From Hominenteromicrobium mulieris (GTDB taxonomy: Bacteria; Bacillota; Clostridia; Oscillospirales; Acutalibacteraceae), in assembly GCF_020687165.1 (NCBI RefSeq), contig NZ_JAJEQC010000001.1: a stretch of 64,000 nt of DNA; one strand, written 5' to 3'. Under the pieces are notes generated by a model, which worked only from the letters and a program-made list of their open reading frames with translations, did no database searches and had not been told where the DNA came from. Position 1 is the first letter of the stretch. Every line of letters begins with the position of its first letter. This document shows, one piece after another, positions 60,761 through 64,000 of the stretch. The position numbers and the translations under genes are program-made.

Positions 60761-61642
60761 ATGAAATTTTCCGTCAGTATGTACAGCTACATGCAGAAGA
60801 TCCGCTCCGGCGAGGCTACTCCGTTTGAGCTGATCGCGAAGACCAAGGAACTTGGCTTTGATGCCATTGAGTTTGTCGATTTCACCGATTTCGGCACCGG
60901 CACCAAGGAAGAGCGTCTCGCCCACGCCGAAGAGCTCCGCAAGGAATGCGAGCGCGTCGGCCTTGAGATTTCCGCACTCGTTATGAGCTGCGACTTCATC
61001 ACCGGCAGCGACGGCGACCTCGATAAAGAGATTGCTCGCGTCAAGGATTACGTCGACATCGCACACGTCCTCGGTGTCACCCGTATGCGCCACGACGCAG
61101 CCATTGGCTATGCACGCAACTCCGGTGACTTCTGCCCGTTTGATACGATGCTCCCGCGCCTTGCAAAGGCCTGCAAGGAAATCACCGAGTACGCTGCACA
61201 GTTCGGCATCCGCACCATGGTCGAAAACCACGGCTTCTATGTGCAGGATTCCGAGCGTGTTGAGAAGCTCTACGCAGCGGTCGACAACAAGAACTTCGGC
61301 CTCCTCACCGATATGGGCAACTTCCTCTGCGCAGATGAGGACCCGGCTTCCGCATTTACAAGAGTTGCGCCGTATGCGTACTATGTCCATGCAAAGGACT
61401 TCATCGTAAAGCCGTTTACGGATGCCGATCCGGGCGAAGGCAGCTTCCGTTCCCGCGGCGGTAAGTACCTGCGCGGCACCATTGTCGGCCACGGCAATGT
61501 ACCGATCAAGCAGTGCATGTATCAGCTGAAGCGTGCAGGTTATGACGATTGCATCTCCATCGAGTTCGAGGGCATGGAGCCGGTCTTTGATGCACTGCGC
61601 ATCGGCCTTGCAAACCTCAAGAAGTATTGGGCTGAGGTCTGA
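60761..61642 (+). CDS. Sugar phosphate isomerase/epimerase-like TIM-barrel protein
   Basis: A 293-residue member of the xylose-isomerase-like/AP-endonuclease-2 TIM-barrel family. Metal-site residues are suggested by MVENHGFYVQ, LLTDMGNFLC, YYVHAKDFIV and CISIEFEGME. Members isomerise or epimerise sugars and inositol derivatives; the substrate is unknown. GAAAGG precedes the ATG at 60761, 64 bases after pfkA, so it may be co-transcribed with it. A longer frame from 60668 overlaps pfkA and is rejected. A terminator follows. Confidence 0.82.
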   Translation: MKFSVSMYSYMQKIRSGEATPFELIAKTKELGFDAIEFVDFTDFGTGTKEERLAHAEELRKECERVGLEISALVMSCDFITGSDGDLDKEIARVKDYVDIAHVLGVTRMRHDAAIGYARNSGDFCPFDTMLPRLAKACKEITEYAAQFGIRTMVENHGFYVQDSERVEKLYAAVDNKNFGLLTDMGNFLCADEDPASAFTRVAPYAYYVHAKDFIVKPFTDADPGEGSFRSRGGKYLRGTIVGHGNVPIKQCMYQLKRAGYDDCISIEFEGMEPVFDALRIGLANLKKYWAEV

Positions 61643-61677
61643 TTCCCCTCATATCCAAAAACCTGATTTAAAGGTTG

Positions 61678-61712
61678 GGCTTCGTGTCTTTTCGGCACGG
61701 AGCCTTTTCTTA
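61678..61712 (+). terminator. Terminator after the TIM-barrel gene
   Basis: A nine-base-pair stem (61678-61686 with 61696-61704, one G:U) followed by TTTTCTTAT. Confidence 0.8.
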
Positions 61713-61831
61713 TGCCCCTAACGAGAGATGTCGTATCACATGTTATACCACTTTGAAATTAACTTCTCTTCTTTTTCGAGTCATATCATTTTAGCACGGA
61801 CAAAGAAAACAGAGCTTTTTTGTTCCCCCGC

Positions 61832-61860
61832 TTGCAATACAACTTAGAAAGGTGTACAAT
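61832..61860 (+). promoter_or_regulatory. Predicted pepT promoter
   Basis: TTGCAA (61832-61837), 17-base spacer and TACAAT (61855-61860), 64 bases before the start codon. The rest of the 281-base gap holds only the preceding terminator. Confidence 0.6.
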
Positions 61861-61923
61861 GAAAATGAATTTTGCGCATCTGTGTCCTGCATAGCTGCAC
61901 AAGAACTTAAGGAGTGATTGAAA

Positions 61924-63135
61924 ATGTCCGTTAAAGAAAAATTTCTGGATTACGTAAGCTACGACACCCAGTCCGATTCCTCCAGCACCACCATGCCCTC
62001 CACCATGAAGCAAAAGCTGCTCGCACAGCACCTTGCCGATGAAATGGTCGCTATGGGCATTGAAGACGCACACATGGACGAGTGGGGTTATGTTTACGGC
62101 ACCATTCCCGCAAACTGCGAAAAGAAGAACGTCATCGGCTTCATCGCGCACATGGATACCGCAGAAGAAGTCTCCGGCGCAAACGTCAAAGCCCGCGTCA
62201 TTGAAAATTACGATGGCGAAGACATTGTCCTCAACAAAGAGCTCGGCATCGTCACCGATGTTGAAAATTTCCCGATTCTCAAAAAATTCAAGGGTAAAAC
62301 GCTTATCGTTACCGACGGTACCACCTTGCTCGGCGCAGACGACAAGGCAGGCGTAGCCGAGATCATGCAGGCTGCGGAAGACATCATCAAAAACAATCTC
62401 CCCCACGGCGAAATCCATATCGCATTTACCCCGGACGAGGAAATCGGCGCAGGCCCGGATAAGTTCGACGTCAAGGGCTTCGGCTGCGATTTCGCCTACA
62501 CGCTCGACGGCGGCGAGCTTGGCGGCCTCGATTATGAAAACTTCAACGGCACCTCCGCCGAAGTGGAGATCACCGGCAGAAGCGTGCATCCGGGCAGCGC
62601 AAAGAACAAGATGATCAACGCAAGCCGTGTCGCCATGGAGTTCGCTTCCCTGCTGCCGAGCCGCGAAGTGCCGGAAAACACCGAGGGCTACGAAGGCTTT
62701 GCGCACCTCAACAACATGGAGGGCGACGTAGAGCACGCTCACCTGCACTACATCATCCGCGACCACGACCGCGACCTTCTGGAAGCGAGAAAGGATAAAT
62801 TCAACCTCGCGGCCGAGTTCATCAACCGCAAGTACGGCTTAGAGCTCGTCAAGGTCACACTGAAGGACGCATACTCCAACATGAAAGAAATGATCCTGCC
62901 GCATCAGGAAATCCTTGACGTTGCCCGCACCGCCATGCGCAAAAACGGCGTAGAGCCGGTCACCACCCCCATTCGCGGCGGCACAGACGGCGCACGCCTG
63001 TCCTTTATGGGTCTGCCCTGCCCGAACCTCTGCACCGGCGGCGAGCTTGCGCACGGCAGAAACGAATTTGCCGTTCTGGAAGAGATGGAGACCATCGTCG
63101 AGATCGTCAAGTCCATCGCCGAGCTCGTTGAATAA
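61924..63135 (+). CDS. pepT: Peptidase T (tripeptide aminopeptidase)
   Basis: A cytoplasmic dizinc M20 peptidase that removes the N-terminal residue of tripeptides. The 403-residue protein has GFIAHMDTAEEV (metal ligand His and catalytic Asp), TDGTTLLGADDKAGVAEI (bridging Asp), ITFTPDEEIGAG-like sequence (AFTPDEEIGAG, general base Glu) and the C-terminal RGGTDGARLSFMGLP with the dimer-site arginine. AAGGAG precedes the ATG at 61924; a TTG at 61918 is less likely. The following oxidoreductase gene starts 20 bases later. Confidence 0.95.
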   Translation: MSVKEKFLDYVSYDTQSDSSSTTMPSTMKQKLLAQHLADEMVAMGIEDAHMDEWGYVYGTIPANCEKKNVIGFIAHMDTAEEVSGANVKARVIENYDGEDIVLNKELGIVTDVENFPILKKFKGKTLIVTDGTTLLGADDKAGVAEIMQAAEDIIKNNLPHGEIHIAFTPDEEIGAGPDKFDVKGFGCDFAYTLDGGELGGLDYENFNGTSAEVEITGRSVHPGSAKNKMINASRVAMEFASLLPSREVPENTEGYEGFAHLNNMEGDVEHAHLHYIIRDHDRDLLEARKDKFNLAAEFINRKYGLELVKVTLKDAYSNMKEMILPHQEILDVARTAMRKNGVEPVTTPIRGGTDGARLSFMGLPCPNLCTGGELAHGRNEFAVLEEMETIVEIVKSIAELVE

Positions 63136-63155
63136 TGGGAAAGGAACCTGAAACT

Positions 63156-64000
63156 ATGCTGCGATTTGGAACGATCGGCACCGGCTGGATCGCGAACAGC
63201 TACGTAGACGGCGCTTTGGACAGCGGCCTGTGGCAGCTCACCGCCGTTTACTCCCGCACAAAAGAGAAAGGTCTGGCTTTTGCAGCGCCTTACGGCGTTA
63301 AAACCATCTTTACCGACCTCGAAGAAATGGCCGCAACGGACAAAATCGACGCGGTGTATATCGCAAGCCCGAACAAACTGCATATCGAGCAGGCACGTGT
63401 TTTTCTGGAGCACGGCAAGCACGTCATTTGCGAAAAGCCGCTTTCCGCCCACGCAAAAGATGTAGCAGAGCTGCAGGCGCTTGCAAAAGAGTGCGGGCTC
63501 ATCTACCTTGAAGCCATCATGTTTATGCACCTGCCGCAGAGAAAGCTTTTGGAAGAAGCCTTAAAGAAGATCGGCGATATCTCCGTGGCGAAGATTGATT
63601 TCTGCCAGCGCTCTTCAAAGTACGATGCGTACCTTGCGGGCAGCCTGCCGAATATCTTTAACCCCGCGCTCGAGACCGGCGCTTTAATGGATCTCGGCGT
63701 TTATTGCGTCTATCCCGCGCTGTATCTGTTCGGCAAGCCGCAGAATACGCTCGCCGTGTCGCATTTATTGGCGTCCGGCGCAGACGGCAGCGACATTGTC
63801 GCCATGCAGTACCCGGATAAGCTCGTGAACCTCGTGTTCTCCAAGGTCGGTCAGGCCGGCGCGAACACGGATTTTCAGGGTACAAACGGCACTGTATCCG
63901 TGGAGTCCATCTCAAAACTCGCCAACATCTCCATCCGTTATAACAACGGCACCGTGGAAGAAGTTTGCGGCGAAGAAGAAAAATTCAAGCTGATGGGCTA
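63156..64000 (+). CDS. Gfo/Idh/MocA-family oxidoreductase (3' end cut by window edge)
   Basis: An NAD(P)-dependent sugar/inositol dehydrogenase-like protein. About 281 residues are present: the Rossmann fold (LRFGTIGTGWIANSYVDGAL), IASPNKLHIEQA and the catalytic-lysine motif VICEKPLSAH, then the start of the beta-sheet substrate domain with GALMDLGVYCVYPALYLFG. The substrate is unknown. The ATG at 63156 follows AAAGGA; an in-frame ATG at 63135 overlaps the pepT stop but has no ribosome binding site. The gene continues past 64000. Confidence 0.88.
   Translation, partial: MLRFGTIGTGWIANSYVDGALDSGLWQLTAVYSRTKEKGLAFAAPYGVKTIFTDLEEMAATDKIDAVYIASPNKLHIEQARVFLEHGKHVICEKPLSAHAKDVAELQALAKECGLIYLEAIMFMHLPQRKLLEEALKKIGDISVAKIDFCQRSSKYDAYLAGSLPNIFNPALETGALMDLGVYCVYPALYLFGKPQNTLAVSHLLASGADGSDIVAMQYPDKLVNLVFSKVGQAGANTDFQGTNGTVSVESISKLANISIRYNNGTVEEVCGEEEKFKLMG

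Noticed and set aside
61859..61895. An 11-codon frame (MKMNFAHLCPA) between the pepT promoter and gene
   Set aside because: Its start overlaps the -10 box, so it would not be fully transcribed, and no ribosome binding site is present.

Overview
The window reads as a stretch of chromosome from an anaerobic, endospore-forming Firmicute, most likely class Clostridia and probably an Oscillospiraceae/Ruminococcaceae-type gut bacterium (inference). The evidence is spoIIR, both dipicolinate synthase subunits, a PdaA-like cortex deacetylase and a YlmC/YmxH-type protein for sporulation; AddAB instead of RecBCD; an infC-rpmI-rplT operon with a long attenuator-bearing leader; strong AGGAGG ribosome binding sites; and sigma-A promoters of the TTGNNN-17-TATAAT type. 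Genes are densely packed on both strands. There is no prophage, CRISPR array or intact insertion sequence; the only mobile DNA I can see is a short IS110-type transposase remnant beside a tRNA-Leu gene.

Layout. 1-14.4 kb, minus strand: information processing and genome maintenance (trmFO-topA, dprA-rRNA methylase, infC-rpmI-rplT, addB-addA, spoIIR). 14.5-17.4 kb, plus: nucleoside hydrolase, a P-loop kinase and cysteine desulfidase. 17.5-21.9 kb, minus: two overlapping flavoproteins, a small membrane protein and a spore-cortex-type deacetylase. 22-25 kb, plus: an OmpR/VanS-like two-component system preceded by direct repeats. 25.1-28.5 kb, minus: metY, a zinc-ribbon membrane protein and dpaA-dpaB. 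28.7-31 kb, plus: murC and a Cof-type phosphatase. 31-34.2 kb, minus: rsmA and a GT-C-like membrane protein. 34.5-37.9 kb, plus: dCMP deaminase, an Lsa-like ABC-F ATPase and a membrane acyltransferase. 38.8-45.3 kb, plus: an XRE regulator followed by asnB, an aspartate-ligase-like ATP-grasp enzyme, an aspartate/glutamate racemase and a second asnB. 45.4-49.1 kb: a divergent AraC regulator and GH2 glycosidase, then a membrane-anchored putative cysteine amidase. 49.2-55.5 kb, minus: rpsB-tsf, ylmC, SGNH hydrolase, a dehydrogenase, tRNA-Leu, GH43 and tRNA-Ser. 55.8-64 kb, plus: ppx-ppk, pfkA, a TIM-barrel isomerase, pepT and a truncated Gfo/Idh/MocA oxidoreductase.

The most interesting unit is the 38.8-45.3 kb operon. 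Racemase, ATP-grasp ligase and two glutamine-dependent amidotransferases are the set of activities needed to make D-aspartate, attach it to a peptidoglycan precursor and amidate carboxyls in the wall. With murC, the PdaA-like deacetylase, the VanRS-like sensor pair, the O-acyltransferase and a secreted putative amidase, the window is rich in cell-envelope functions. Other points worth attention are an AUU start codon on infC, a shared AAACACTTGC promoter motif on three stable-RNA/ribosomal promoters, an inverted repeat at the predicted topA transcription start, and a phosphofructokinase with an unusual active-site loop.
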